DNA from: Zhengitettix transpicula
Lineage: Eukaryota > Arthropoda > Insecta > Orthoptera > Tetrigidae
NCBI GenBank assembly: GCA_037074705.1
Contig: CM073593.1
Location: 60,925,501-60,989,500 of the forward strand
Length of the DNA: 64,000 nucleotides
Reading direction: 5' to 3'
Positions 1 to 13,800 of this stretch are shown here, piece after piece (within the stretch, counting starts at the first letter, position 1; each line of letters opens with the position of its first letter). The notes below the pieces were generated by a model. That model made no database searches and was not told the origin of the DNA. It was given only the letters and a program-made list of their open reading frames with translations. Position numbers and translations under genes: made by a program.

Positions 1-1452
1 TGCAGTAGAATATTTCCCTATCAACAATTTTCTGAAATTTCAGGCTGAGCTTCCAACTGTCTACTGAATCGATCAGTAGAAATATAGGTTCGGTTACTGA
101 AACCTTTCTCACACATTTAGAAATATTAATAGTTAAACTATATATATTTATCAACATGAGCATGTATGTGGAATGAAATATGTAATAGCCTGTTTACGAT
201 CGTCTTTCTCTTCAGCTGTGAAATGGTGAGTGACTAGTTTCTATAATTGGATTAACTCCACTCAGCCTGGCCTAAAAGCACTCGCTACTTCTGACTGTTC
301 CGAGCCACTACAAACTCTTGGCAGTTCTCATCAATCCTGCAAACGTCATAGGCAGACTTAGGATAACTGCAACGCCCTACAAACTCGTCGATGTGATTTG
401 AAGGAAAGGCAAGCAGCGCTTTTGTAAATAGTGAAATATATTTCCTAAAAATAATAAAGAACGTAAAAGGATTAAAAAAAACTCGAAAATTCTAAATTCT
501 CAGTTATCTAATCGAAATAAACTTTCAACTTTATTCATATTCTTCTTTATGCATTGCAATTCATGATGAATTTTCTTCTTTGGCCAGTAGATTTATTATT
601 TATGTACATTATAATAATAAAAATTCTTCAAAATTGATGAGTATTTCAAGTCTCGTACAGTCTCAATTCTTAGTTGTTTAATCCGAAGAAGATTTCAACT
701 ACAATATATATACTTTAAAATGCTGTAGTTACATTTATATGGGACACTTTACATTCTAAATATCAGATAAATTTAAACTAATCAAAAAAAATTATTATTT
801 CAGTATATTATTTATTCTGAGACACTTTGGAGAGAAAAATGTTTTGTGATCCAAAGGAGGGTTTTCAAGACAATTATTTACTTGGAATTTTTATATAATG
901 ATGCATTAATTTTTATTCAAGTATAAATCTTTTGCATACTGGAAATTATAATTAAGGGTAATAATACAACTGTAAACTTTATTTTGTGTTGTATGAAAAA
1001 AGGAATTCTTTTAATGTATGTTTTATTTAATTTCATATCTAATCTACAGAAACAAAATAATTATTTAAGTATATTACAGTAGGTTCTACCTTAAAAAAAC
1101 TACATATAAATATATAACCAATCATTATGGGTTCCTTATAAAATTATATAATTGCATAATGTTAAGCTGAAATTTAAATAACATTCCGTAAACTGCAATT
1201 ACGTCATTTTATGTCGTATTTCCCTTCTAAAAGTACTTTCTGTGACAGGCATGGAGTTTATAAACTAATTAAGTGCACATTTCGTGTAAAGGGTCACGAC
1301 AGTTAGCCGAACTTAATGTTTGGCCATTGGTTAACCTTACGAAGCCCTAACATTTTGCAGTCTGCTACATGGTTGATATTGATTCTGAGGCAGTTTGCAT
1401 TTATATTTCACGATTAATTTAACACGCACCTCAACAAACGGTTCAAAATTCA

Positions 1453-1480
1453 GTTCCCGTTCTCGTTCCCGTTCCCGTTT
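1453..1480. repeat. Short (GTTCCC)n-type hexanucleotide repeat
   Basis: About four to five imperfect copies of a GTTCCC/GTTCTC hexamer. On the minus strand this gives the RERERERE run of a short chance frame. It is a minor microsatellite and not evidence of coding. Confidence 0.7.
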
Positions 1481-1539
1481 GCTTTGACGTAATATACACG
1501 TTTCAGATATTTTGGGCACAAGTTAACTGCACACCACTT

Positions 1540-1740
1540 GTACGTTTAATTTGCGATCGTTAGCCGGGCGCAGTCTTTAGCTCGTATAATATGTTTTCCA
1601 ATTAGCAAAGCCGGCCGCATGGCCCCCATAAACGGACGTTCCATTTCCACGAACACAAACATAGTGATTCTGTCACTCTGCTAAACTCCGAAAGGTAAAC
1701 CGGACTTCAGAGGTAGAGATCCAATTCAAGACATAACTTC
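1540..1740. other. GC-richer unique patch
   Basis: The patch holds CpG-containing segments (for example gccgggcgcag and gccggccgcatggcccc) inside strongly AT-rich surroundings. No reading frame or repeat similarity within the window explains it. It could be a regulatory island, an exon fragment or an old transposon piece; the sequence alone does not decide. Confidence 0.3.
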
Positions 1741-4439
1741 GTTTATTCAGCATTGAAACGTACACGTTGGACCTCTAAAATATACAATTGTAATATCTTG
1801 CCTGTTTTAAGTGCAAATGTTTTCAATTTTTGCATTTAAAACAGAGAATTTTGGAAAATAAACATAAAATTTAAATTTACGGACAACGATAATTTTTATA
1901 CATTAAATCTATACAACCAGGAATTTATTCCTTGGTTATAACAATTGTATTTATAAAGTTATTCATTTTCATTTAAAATCAATCACAATGAGCTCAAAAA
2001 TTCTCAAAATTTGCAATATTGCATTCATAAATAGGTAAATACCGCTGTTAATTATAATTACAGGATTATTTAACGTGTAATAACATTTATATTGTTGAAT
2101 TTCTAATTCTATAACTTCTAGTGGCAACCATAAAAATCATTTGATGATAACAATCTTGAAAATCAAGTGTTATTCATTACTTTATCTAATGATTTTAAAT
2201 TCTTCTTTAATACAAACATAGGATTATAAACATAAAATTTTAATAACTTAAATGTTATCTGGAATATTCAATCTAGAAAAAATGTATATAAACATCTTTG
2301 AAATTTTCTTCTTAAATAATTTAGGATTGATTGACCATATGATTGCACCAAGCATTAATGAATTCACAAACAATACATTTGGAGTATAATTAAGCATGTC
2401 AATTTTAGGAAAAAGAGTGAATCTATTTTCGGCTAAAATTAATTTGAGATATTTCAAGTCACCGAGTATCTGAACCAAAAATTTTTGTAGATCAGAATAT
2501 TTCTAATTAATTGTATTCCAGCAGTTTTTGTTATATTCAGAAAGTCTCTTTACTATCCCAGATGATTGCAAAATATGTAACAGGTCATTTTGAGGTAATG
2601 AAAGTTTATTGTCTCATGTGCTATTGTTATTCGCATGCACAGGGTTGGCTGTCAATATTTCTTTCGCATTACTGTTTTGTCGTCTACCGTGCACCGCCAT
2701 CGTATAAAATGTATGCATTCACATATAAATTCTTCGAATTCTTAACTCTCTCACGCACACAAACAAACAAATATATACATCAATAAACCACTTCAAAACT
2801 TTTTTGCTTATCTCGTAATGGGTTCCCTGTCAAGTCGAAGATTAGATTTTCAATCGAAAGTCACGGGTGGAAAATTTACACTAGCTAGGGACTTTTTTTT
2901 TTCTGCGAAAAAGTTTTGAAGATTAAACTTGGAAGCAGAAAAGATCTTTACGTTTATCGACAAGAGGAATCTTCAGCAGTCTCTTAAAAATTAGTGGTTC
3001 GAAAAATTGTTCCTCCCTGCAGAATACGTCTTTTGTCACAAGTTTTCATTAAGCTTCCATCTATAATATTCCTATAATAATAAGTGCATAAGTTACTAAA
3101 TACGCAGAGAATAGAAATAATATTATAAAATTCTACAATTAATTTATGAACTTCTAAATTTCTGAAAAACTATTTCATATTTTCGAAATTATAAATTATT
3201 TCTTCCACGACACGTCTAATAATTTATTACTTTAATAATATATTTAAAATAACATTTATTATAGAATTTAAATTTAAATAGTTTGAAAATTAACAATTGA
3301 AGATAGTTTGAAATACTACGATATTGTTTTCAATGAAAAAGTTGAATCAAGACTGAAACCAATGTGACCATCACACTTAATATATCTAAAACCTAGACTT
3401 CTGTTTTCAGACCATTTACTTATTTTGATTGTCTAGTTTTTAAATGGAAGGGGACCCAATGAACGTTGCAAAAGTATTTACTTATGTAAATAAAAATATA
3501 AAGGGAATTCTTTATATTTACAGGGCTACTTTGTGGAAATAAATTATTCTTTGTTTAAATATGGGTTAGTATCATAAATAAGAGGCGTTCAAAGTCCACA
3601 ATATTTACTCGATTTAAACCAACTATATATTGGTTTATAATGTATAAAAATATTTTAATTCCTAAAATTATTATTTTATGGTACGATGTCTTTATTAATA
3701 TATTAAACAAATAGCACAATATATTATTTATATAAAATTAATACATAATGTTAGGCTACAGTCATATTAATAATAAATTGAACAGTAATAAATACTGAAG
3801 TACCATTTTATGAAATCTGCGTATAGTAAAAGTTATATTAACCAACTTAGAGTTTGTCATTAAACATTTATACAGTGTTTAAATATTATTTCAGTAATTA
3901 TAATAATCTCAGGCATATATTGTGACCTTATTATGGTACAGAAAAAGACTCTTAAAGATAAATTGATTATTCCCATAATTTTCATTTTCCCTATACACTA
4001 TCAAAAATATTCTAAATAGTTTATACTTGATGCATGTCACGTGGAAAATTATTAATGTGATATTTGACTAAAAAAATCTTTTATAAAACATTTATGGTTT
4101 AAAGAAAACTAAGTTGCTTCAGAAATAGATAAGACTCCTCAAAATAAGCTTCCATTCCAAATCTGAATGTAAACTGATTCGTTCGTATGTTCTCCATGCA
4201 CCAGTCGCTGAATAACTTCGCACCTGTGGTCTCTTAAGTTTTATAACTTTCGTGTTGATTTCACAAACAATTCAAGAAAAAGTGATGTCCATGAAAGCGG
4301 ACGGGAAGTGTGGTTGGCGGGGACGACTAAACGGTAGGGGTAAGGTTATGAACATACTGTTCAGATAACCTGTTATTCTTTAAAAGCAAATCAAGAATTT
4401 CTACTAATTACCTCGCATGTGAAATACTTAGACATATTT

Positions 4440-4730
4440 TCAGTTAATTTGAGATTTTTTTAAGGAATAATACTATAAATAATTTTGTATTCGCTCTGCA
4501 AACTGGATGCCATATTAGACCACCACGTTGGCAGTGCATAATGTTGGGGTTCAACACAGTTCTAATGGAGTTGTCTGCGAGTGTGGCTTTCGCAGGAAGG
4601 ACGCCGTTACAAGCAATCTCTCTCCCTGCTGAAAGGCACATATCCGCCCCAGGGTCCGGCAAAGGAAGCTCGTCGCAGGAACCAGCGGAAATTATCTTCC
4701 AATAAAGAAAAAAAAATGCCAGCCTTCGAC
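4440..4730. other. GC-richer patch with overlapping short frames on both strands
   Basis: A 72-codon frame on the minus strand (4444-4662) and a 64-codon frame on the plus strand (4581-4775) overlap here. The sequence is clearly more GC-rich than the flanks. The minus-strand peptide (…GVLPAKATLADNSIRTVLNP…) has a balanced composition but I do not recognise it. The patch may be a fragment of a repeat or a decayed exon. Confidence 0.25.
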
Positions 4731-5878
4731 ATAAAATTTATTTTGCTTTTACGCTTTATATTTTTCAAAAATTAGCTTAGTCATAAATTGGTTACGGGTT
4801 AAAGGTATAAAGTACTTCATTTTCCCAGTGGATTTATAATTATATGTTAAAGGTACATACTTTTGTTTTTCGCCGCAGGAATTTTATATGCTGTCCTACC
4901 GAGAGCAACACCCTTCACCTTTGTACATTAAAAAGTTTCAAAAAAGTTTGAATTAGAAGAAGCAGATAAATAGTATATGTCATATGAAAATGTTAAATAA
5001 GTAAAATTTCCTTACGGAGTGGAAGAGGACAAAATTTTATACAGATTTTCATTTATCCACAAAACCAACAGAAGTATTAAATAATTTAGGGGTTTCAACG
5101 TACATGTGCAGTGAAATATTCATTAAATGAATGGAATTAAATTTTATGCCGTGAATATAAATATTTACATAAAAACTCATTTCATCACATATTATTAATT
5201 TTTCAATTCAAAGTATTAAAGCCCATATATTGCCGATTGCTTCCAGGTCTTACTACTGCTACGTTCCGGATATTAATTCGTCGATAGGACGTCTTTCCGA
5301 AAATTACTTTATCATTATTTATAATATGGTTTTATTCTGTTAATATGTATTCATGTTTCACTTCGAATAGTTTATATTATTCCGAAAGAAATTTTAGTTT
5401 ATATGTATTTAAGTAAAAGTGCCGTTTTTACTTTTGGTAAGCGGACTGTTATTATATAATGGAAAATAGCGGAATGCTATTTCCGCAATGGAACCAGCCC
5501 TTTTAATAATTAACAAACGCTCGAGGCAGGTACACATTCGGAGACGTTGAATTCGCAATGGTCACCAGACGATTGAAGCTGCAAACTTGAAGAGAATCAG
5601 GAATAAAACGGTACCATTTTATCTACTCTGGTTAAAACACTAAGTTGCATAATTGTTTAATATTACATAAATGCGACTAAAATGCCCTAATACTGTATTT
5701 ACAATTCAGATCTTATTTAAATCGCTTTATGAAAACATAGAAATTTAATAAACAGAAAAATTAAAAACATGGGGTCATTTTGCAATTAATAATTAAGTAA
5801 CTTTTTTATTAAAAAATTTAGTCTTTCTCTGTGTAGATAATGAATAAAGTCTTCTCGGTGTTCTTAGCAATTAAACAA

Positions 5879-5970
5879 TTGTATTCGCGACGTTTCGATG
5901 ACGTTCACTGCTCTCATTATAGCTAAAAGACGACGGCAGAGAATGTCATCAAAACGTCACAAATACAATA
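5879..5970. repeat. Imperfect palindrome with hammerhead-like boxes (putative PLE terminal-repeat dimer)
   Basis: Arms at about 5879-5915 and 5933-5970 are inverted copies of each other, with several mismatches, around a short spacer. On the minus strand the left arm reads ATAATGA, then 17 nt, then GAAACG. The right arm on the plus strand reads a degraded first box, 17 nt, then AAAACG. The same box-and-spacing rule occurs in the GIY-YIG element terminal repeats elsewhere in this window. That suggests two head-to-head terminal repeats of a Penelope-like element with no coding part. The family assignment is inference. Confidence 0.55.
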
Positions 5971-7187
5971 GTTTTTTCCTCGTTTATAAGTCTGAGAAAA
6001 GTTTATTAAATTTATTGGTTGTTATTTGATTTTAATGTGTAACCTAAACTAATTTTATTACATAACTTGCATAATTTATATTCTCTTAGAGTATTAAAAA
6101 ACTAGTAAAAGGTCAATTTCTATGTTTATTAATGTGTAATTCAGATGAAATGAAAGTAATATAAATATTTTCAGAATAAACTTACGTCTGTATAACTGTC
6201 TGCTTTCCAGAAATTTGTTTACTTTCAATGTCACTTTGATGAAACTCTATCAGTACATATGGGTTAACTTTCTGGATAAATAATAGAACAATCCACGAGA
6301 AATCCACATGCAAACCTTTCACATACCTAACGCGTAGTCATTCATCACCATGGATTTCAAAATTGGTCATCTCGTGCAGCTGCATCATTCGTCATCTCTC
6401 CTCAGCAATACATTTATCACGGCACAGACTTCAACCGCAAATCTTTGATTTATTTCGGAGCACTAACACACGTTTTTTTCGAACGTCAGGTATTAGTAAT
6501 GTTTATTCCGGAGCACTTGTGACAGTTCATTCAATTTAACTACTGTCTCCGTTTAATAGATTATATTTAAATTTTCATAATTTTCAGTTTTTTTTTATCT
6601 GGTCATCATAAGCTAAAATGAAATAGGTGCGCAGATGAAAGTATTACAGTTCTTATTAACAATACTATTTCCTTATCATTACATATCTCTATGTATGTCA
6701 GGCATATATACTGCAAAAAGCTTAATGAGTATCATAACTTTTAAAATTTTTGTGAATATTATTTTTATTTTTCATAATAAGAAACATATAATGTAAAGGT
6801 AGGGTAATTAAAAGTGCAGGGTTGCATTTTATATGATCATAAGAGTTATTTATACAGCAGTGTTATAAAGCTTGGTGGTATATCATCCAGATAAAATCAG
6901 CTTCCAACGCATTCAGGAGTATTTTCTTGACTACAGTTATAGGATATGTTTGCGAATTCCCAAAAGAATAATCTTCACCGTCTCTTAGTTTTTATTTCTG
7001 CACATAGTAGTTTAAATTTGAAAACAATTCTTCGACGCCCCATTTTATATTATTACGTAAACGTACACGAATTTTCTATCAGAAATAATATAATAAATAT
7101 GAATAAATAATGTTTATCTGTTCTTATTCTCATTTATAATTGTAATTAATAAAGTATTATACAAAAAAACTTGATAGAAACTGTAAT
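5971..7187. other. AT-rich DNA, nothing recognised
   Basis: No gene, repeat copy or microsatellite recognised. Homopolymer T/A runs only. Confidence 0.6.
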
Positions 7188-7245
7188 AGAATCCGGGACT
7201 CTGTATCGTACGCAGTTACTCTACACATCTGAGCCACCCTGTCGA
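7188..7245 (-). repeat. Possible tRNA-derived SINE remnant
   Basis: Read on the minus strand, this has an A-box-like GTGGCTCAGATG…GTAGAGT segment followed about 25 nt later by a degraded B-box-like GAGTCCCGGATTC. The order and spacing resemble the tRNA head of a SINE. It is too decayed and lacks acceptor pairing for a tRNA gene. No tail or target-site duplication could be fixed. Confidence 0.35.
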
Positions 7246-9600
7246 CCGATGCTCCACAAGAGTCTTCTCAAACTCATTTGTTTCTAAGACAAAATCACAA
7301 TTTCTACATAACATTAGACGTTACATTCTGGATAATAATTAACAATTTATGAAATCAAGATGAATATAGCATTATTTATTAACGTTCTGCCAGGCTAAAT
7401 TCAAAATTAAATAAATTTGGGACGTTAGTAAGGCGAATTTTGATATTTACAATTGAAACAAAAATCATTTATAGTAAAATATCTGAAGAGAAAATTCCTT
7501 CTTCTTGTCCCTGAGTTAGGAAATTTCTTTGAAAAAAGTAAATACAGCTCACATGTAGACGTCTTGAGCCGGATTTTAAAACGGACTCTCTTAAAGCCGC
7601 GGGGGAGTGTTCCTGCTAGAATTTTTTTCCCCGTTACAGCTTAGCTTTATCGGCGGGAAGGACGACGAAATCTGTCGCTTTCCACTGCTGTTTATTTCCT
7701 CAAAGCACATTCCTTACGACGAGAGAGATTGAGTATACGACTAGGACCGAAATATATCAAATATTGCACGTAGACACGTCGAAAGTTACAAACACGTTTA
7801 TAAGGCTTAGAAATGTATTTCCGTTTCAACTAACTGGTAGGATAAACATTAATGAGATTATGCAGAAGTGAGATACTAGCAAACTCAATTCCCGTCGTTC
7901 AAGCTATTATTCTGAAATCTTTTGTTTTCTGATTTTATTTATTTTATTCCATTAGTCCTTGTATGAGGAAGGAGGATAAGTCATTACATAAAATTATAAT
8001 AATAATAATTTATTTAATTGAATTTATTTAAGTGAAACAATTTTTAGCGATTTTAAAATTTAATATGTTGGTGGAAAATCACATTATGAAACAGCACTCT
8101 CGATAAAAAAAAAATTAATTAAGATAATTGGATCTGTGTAAATATGTTTCAATCCTCGACAGATAAATCGTATACTTGAAAAGAATTTTATTCCCTGTAT
8201 TTTGGAAAAATGTTAAATATATTGATAATGTAAAAATCAAATTATAGGTTAAATACTGAAGATGAGAGGAATAGATTTTTTAAATCTGAAAAAATAAAAA
8301 TGAAGAAATAAAACTTTGAATTAAATTTTGTGTATGAAAACATCGAGGAATTAACAAACAAAAGCATGTAGTTTCCATTGTTTTTAATAAATACCATTCA
8401 TCGCTTGTACTCAGTGTCCAACAGCGTCAATATTCAATAAGGTCATATTAATTATTGGTGTAGTCATAAATACGATTACATGCGTTAAGCTTAAAAATAA
8501 ATTTACTTTTGTTTTGCAGTTAAAAACTTGGATATTTATTGTGTAATTTGTAATCAAGATTTTCAATACAGATTACTCATCTGTAAATCAAAAATGTCAT
8601 AATATATTCCCGTTCCAATTTATGACGTATTACGGTAAATTCGTTCCTGGGTTTACGAGCGTAACGTATGAATTCGGATAAATGTGAACCCTACACCGTT
8701 TTGATGAAATAACTTTCGGATGCAAAAACTGTTTTATAAATATTTTAGTATATGAATTGAAACGCAAATTACTCTTTAATATATTGTTTTAAAATTAATG
8801 AGGGATATATGTTTCAGTGTTCGTATGAATTAACCATAGATCGTTTAATTTACTTTTTTTCTCTGACTTTAACGATTCGATCCATAATACAAAGAAATTT
8901 TGAATATGGACAGTTGATTTTTCATTCTTTCTTAAATAGAAATTTTTACCATCAGTTTTAAGGAGACACATGAATCGTGATGTTTTAGCATATGTGAAAA
9001 AATTAGTGACCAATGTATACGTTATTTAAGTTATAAAAATAGTGTAATGAAATATTTAGTCTTACATGCTTCATACATCATGTGAACTTCGATTCCTTAT
9101 AATCATACAGTCAAAACAGGAAAACTAGCAATAAACTAAAAAAATAGAACTGTAGAATATGCTGACAGAATTGTAAGGAAATATGTTAGTAACTAAAATA
9201 TTGATAATAAATTCTATTTTAATTTTTCAGTATGGTTTTATTTGTCTCGTTGATTTGTTTGCAGTCGAAATATTTTCGATGTTTAAAACAAATTATAACC
9301 GTATACTATTGTATTATGTAATTGATATCAACCACATTAAAATTTTATATAACTACCAAACACTTCGTACCCATTTCTCTCTCTGAAATTTTTCAGTTCA
9401 GTTACCCTAACATCTTTGGTTTGATTATGAAGCCTGACCCGTGTATACATTTACTAAGATGTGTATGAAATTTTGTTTTACTCAGGATCGTAAATATAAA
9501 TAATGTTTAAATTAATACAAATACTTATTTATTGTTGTTTTCTTTTGGCGTCTATGAGTCAATTTTTTAAATCAATCTTGGCTAACTACTAGAAGTGACG
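7246..9600. other. AT-rich DNA, nothing recognised
   Basis: The short frames (for example 7453-7644, 8795-9013, 9183-9386) are AT-driven and have no family resemblance. A small GC-richer spot sits near 7590-7690. No repeat of the families described elsewhere is present. Confidence 0.55.
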
Positions 9601-9729
9601 GTTTTCACCGTCTGTTGTTATGCATTGCATAACTCGAATGAGAACTGTGTCCCAAGTCCGCAAGAAGCGGAAATAGAACTTTGCTAAGTTTCACCTCGAT
9701 ATGCTGTGTTTTTGGCTTTCGCGGAGCTT

Positions 9730-10310
9730 CACAAATCATTCCACGCAGCTGAAGTTTGTATCTTCACGGAGTGGAGCGGCGCGACGTGACTACATCGCAA
9801 TTTAGCCGCCGCCGCCGCTGCCGCTACAGATTGTTTCGACCGGTGCTTAGATCGACCACAATCGCGGCATTTATCTGGCTGCCGAAGCGAACGATTTACA
9901 GGGAGTTGCACTCAGAGCGAAATCCTGGGATCGCATGCGTAATTCCGCAAGTGAAGAGTGCTCGGTTTCCCATCCAGCGATTACAGGGCGCCGCCGCGCC
10001 GTTCTCTGCGCCCATAATTTCTCACCCAGTCAGACTCACACCAACAGTGGTAATAGGCTACAGGCCCGTTTACTATAATTGGTCCATTTTTATTACGCGT
10101 CTGTTTGAAGTGTTTTATTATTTGGACGGCGGAGAGAAATACGATGCTACACCACTGCGTTAGATGCCTACGAGGAATACTACAACAGTAATACGTTCTC
10201 CGGGGGGACCAGTACTCAAAATCCCGACAGACACTAGCCCGATGAACGTTTACCCGACAACAATATCCTGATTGACGTTTCCCAAACACGTCATTACCCA
10301 GATTTACGGT
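9730..10310. other. CpG-rich unique island with GCC triplet run
   Basis: A ~600-bp segment with many CpG dinucleotides and frames open on both strands: 135 codons plus (9756-10163) and 102 codons minus (9981-10289). An imperfect GCC run at 9805-9825 encodes RRRR in one frame and alanines in another. I recognise no domain in either translation. Long open frames in several directions are expected where GC is high, so coding is unproven. A promoter-type island or a conserved regulatory block is the main alternative. Confidence 0.35.
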
Positions 10311-10449
10311 ATTGCGAGTGCATATTTACTAAATAAAGCATAATATTAATATTGTAGAACACTTAATATAATAATTATGTTATTATACATGATTATTTTT
10401 GTAAATTATTTTATTAAATAATGCGTTGAAAAATTTCAACAAAACTTAT

Positions 10450-10505
10450 CACGCATCGCTTGAGATCCAGGAACGAACCCTTTGATTTAAGATAACTCTA
10501 CCAAT
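10450..10505 (-). repeat. Possible tRNA-derived SINE remnant
   Basis: On the minus strand a TTGGTAGAGTTATCTTA segment is followed by GGGTTCGTTCCTGG, close to the RNA polymerase III B box (GGTTCGANTCC). The arrangement resembles the 5' head of a tRNA-derived SINE. Only the head is visible and no cloverleaf can be completed. Confidence 0.35.
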
Positions 10506-10689
10506 CCAATTGTGGGGATTGGAAGGGGGTGGCGTCTTAGAATTATGCGATAACAGTTTTTATTGGCGTCAAATAAATACTTTACGGGGTCGCTCAGACA
10601 CAGAGTCATTCTAAATGTTTTCAGAATCTAATTCATCCCCATAACGTAACGACATGACAACTCTAGGGTTGGCTTGTCGGGAAAATTGC

Positions 10690-10790
10690 GTTCTCCACAC
10701 ACAATAGATTGGTGTTTTCCAACTTGGGGCGCAACCCCTACAGGGGTGAAATTCGAAATGATTACAAATCCTTAGGTGGGACATGATAAG
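10690..10790. mobile_element. Possible hAT-type terminal remnant
   Basis: The stretch ggtgttttccaacttgggg followed by gcgcaacccctacaggggtg resembles the 'TTCCAACCTGGGG…CCCC' block often seen just inside hAT-superfamily ends. A 69-codon minus-strand frame (10611-10820) covers it. No partner terminus or transposase was found, so this is a weak resemblance only. Confidence 0.22.
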
Positions 10791-11039
10791 AAAAAGATTT
10801 GGAAACACTCCTACAGACATTCATCATTTTTTGTTAAGTGCCGAGGTTATATTCCTCCGAATTGAGTACAATTTAACAATGTACGTTTAAATGAAATTTA
10901 GTACTGAATGTAGATCCCAACGGAATTTTCAAGTTGGTAATAAATAACAAACTTTGAAGGTCTAAACGTTTGAAAATAAGGATCTAACCGATACTTCACA
11001 TACAAACACAAAAATGGAGTAAACGTTAGGAATTAATTT

Positions 11040-11109
<70 letters not shown>

Positions 11110-11128
11110 GTATATATATGTATATATT
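11040..11128. repeat. (CA)n-(TA)n compound microsatellite
   Basis: Six to seven CA units run directly into a long TA tract, then into interrupted TATATG units. Confidence 0.95.
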
Positions 11129-11129
11129 A

Positions 11130-13380
11130 GGGTAGCCTTTAAAATGAACTGTTTATATGCGTATTACAGAACATTTAAATATTAATCACATTGTTTGCAA
11201 TGAAGTACAAATAAAGTAAATAAAAAAAATTTTAATTAAAATATCAAACATTAATTTTAAAAGTAGACTAACTAGATAAATAAATCGTCAAATAAAAGAC
11301 AAAAAAAATTCCACATAACAGATCGTTGAATACTTGTTGGCATGTCCGAAAGCAACAAGGATTGCAGAAACTTTGTTTCGTACTTATTTAGCGATTAATT
11401 TTAGTTTGTATTTTGGATATTTATTTATCTAATTAAAGTAAATAAATTATCTAAAAAAGTCAGAAAAAATGTTATTTAATACCATTAAATTGCAGTATTA
11501 CAGCTCTTTAAATCAATAAAGTAGAAAAAAACATCGGTACCTTGTCAACATTATTTTACTAAATATAATGAAGTAGAATAACATTCTTAAATTAAATATG
11601 AAAAGCTAATTAATTTCATGATTAGGTTGAAATTGAATTTGATTCATAGAATAAATAAATAATGCAAATAATAAATTAAATAAAATATTAAATAAGTAAA
11701 TGATAAAATTCACTCGTAATAGTAGAGTACGAATTGTGATATAACGATTACAGTAATTTAGATAAGTTGGAACGAAACTTATTCTTTATTTTTTAAATTT
11801 TAAATACCCTTAAAATTTTACTGATTTATTTTATTTATATTAAATATCATAGAATTAATTACAATTAAATATTCATCTGTTTTGGTTATTAGGTTTTTAA
11901 TCTCAATTATGTGTTTCATTCAGTATAATCATAATATAATAGTTATTTTGACAGACACTAGGAGAATTGTTTCAACTTTCAGGTATCAGATAATATGTTC
12001 TTTTTTATATAAAAAGAATAATCTGCCTGATTTTTTTACATTATTCGGTTTTTCCGGGTATTAGATAAAAGTGTGAATTTGTTTATATTAAAATTAACAA
12101 TTTATTTCGAAGTTGTTGCATTGTTCAAGCTATTCCTACTGCGTATGGATTTTGCCAGTGTTTGCCCATAAATGTCTCCACACTGTCACAGGCTGCTAAA
12201 ATGGACACATTTTCTTTCGAGGTCTTTGAAGCACTGTCAATAATTCTCTCTGCCGACCACGGGTTAAGGAAAACTGCACTTACTGGTGACAGACGGTAAA
12301 TAATGGAAGCAACCCGATGGATTACTCGAAGCGACTGTTGTATTTTTGGATCAAAGGAGTGGTGTCAAAAGTGTGTGTTATATTGCTTAAAAATTTCAAT
12401 TGGGATAGTTATAGAACCACTGCTAATTACTTATAAAATATTCAGTCTAATATTAGCCGATTTAAATAATCTGCTCTTCATTTCACATTATTTTGAAACG
12501 GGAGGGATTTTATAAAATAAATTGTATAGAATTACGTTAGTTATTTGAAAATTACTGTGTAAATAACATCGAGGTCCATGAAAAAAATTTAGAAACAGTA
12601 TTCTCCAAAGTTTCTTACTTACAAAATTCTCCTTTTTGTTTAGTAAAATTTTTCAAGTCACTATATCCGATACGAAAATGTCTTAAAATATTTTTTTCAA
12701 CTACCACCTTACCCAAAATTAATATTATGATGACGCAAGATCTGTGCGTAAACAGGGACACGTCAGGTAGGACATTAAATAAAAGCTGAAGATTGAATAA
12801 ATATATTTATGGTTAGAACCCAATAGACAGGCTCTAAGTTTCCCTTTGATTTAAATGCAATAAAATTCTGATAGTAAATTTTGATTTTCCTGAGAACCAT
12901 AATTGCCTCAACGTATGTATTACTTTTACGCACTTTGAATTACGGAGTGCTGTTTCTCTCACTCTTAATTTACTTGGCGTCTTTAGGAAGTGTGGAAGAA
13001 AGAGGCAAAGGTCTTGATTTAAGAATCCTTTGGAGTATTTTCATGAACTAAAAAAACCACTAATAGTACGGAAACCGAATAGAAGCTTTTGAGTTTTTTG
13101 ATGGAATAAAATTAAAATTTTTGATACAGATTAAGGATTTTTTCATTATTTTCTTGCAAACCAACATTGCATCATAACAAGATGCGATTATCCCCGTAGA
13201 AATCCTGTATCACGTTTTTATGTGGATATTATTGGAACAACCAAGACAGATTTATCCGTTGCCCTTTAAATCATATTTTATTACCATATATTGAATCCTA
13301 TGCATTGCAACTTTTCATTTGAGGCAGGTCGTTTACACGTTCATTGTTCGTCTGTTGTTCAAACCCATTAGAATATTTTT
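11130..13380. other. AT-rich DNA, nothing recognised
   Basis: Very AT-rich. There is a modestly GC-richer spot near 12130-12310, but no gene or repeat could be identified. Confidence 0.55.
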
Positions 13381-13389
13381 ATTATAAAT

Positions 13390-13800
13390 TTAATTTTTTT
13401 ATGGGGTGGGGGTTACGTAATTGAGTGCGATCACGACCCGGAGTTCCCGTGTAGAGGGAGTGGCTCGCGGTGGAAAGAAAGGCTGCTCTAGTAACAATGG
13501 ACGACATAAACACGTCAGAGTGGGAGAGATCTGACAGCTTTACACCACAACAGCGCCGTCGTGACACGTGAACACAACGCCGGAGTTACAGAAGGGACAG
13601 TTAGGGATGATTCATAACGCGAAATGCGAAACAATGGGTGGTCCATTGCTGGCCAGAACCCTTAATATTTCACCATCTCTAATGCTGTGCCTTTACGCGC
13701 CAATTAGGCAACATTTCTTGGGAGCGGGCAGATTCGCGGTATTAAATAGTGCACAATACCAGCCGTGTAGCAGCTCTGGATAATTGGACGAGGCAGCCAG
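13390..13800. other. GC-richer unique island
   Basis: Moderately GC-rich segment with short frames on opposite strands (61 codons minus ending near 13567, 71 codons plus from 13568). Both peptides lack recognisable motifs. It is unique within the window. It is a candidate regulatory block or decayed exon; nothing in the sequence decides. Confidence 0.3.

Larger units (their letters stand above)
1..5850. other. AT-rich intergenic or intronic DNA, no gene recognised
   Basis: Long AT-rich stretch in which open frames are short (under about 90 codons), hydrophobic and AT-driven, with no recognisable domain. Two GC-richer patches stand out: about 1540-1740 and about 4440-4730 (listed separately). 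A short CCCGTT-type hexamer run lies at 1453-1480. I see no splice-flanked exon, tRNA or transposon terminus here that I can defend. Confidence 0.6.

Noticed and set aside
1337..1519. 60-codon minus frame with an Arg-Glu repeat
   Set aside because: It is a translation of the short hexamer repeat at 1453-1480 plus chance sequence.
13382..13783. Divergent pair of small genes sharing a start region
   Set aside because: Both frames are under 75 codons, unrecognised, and explained by the GC-richer island.
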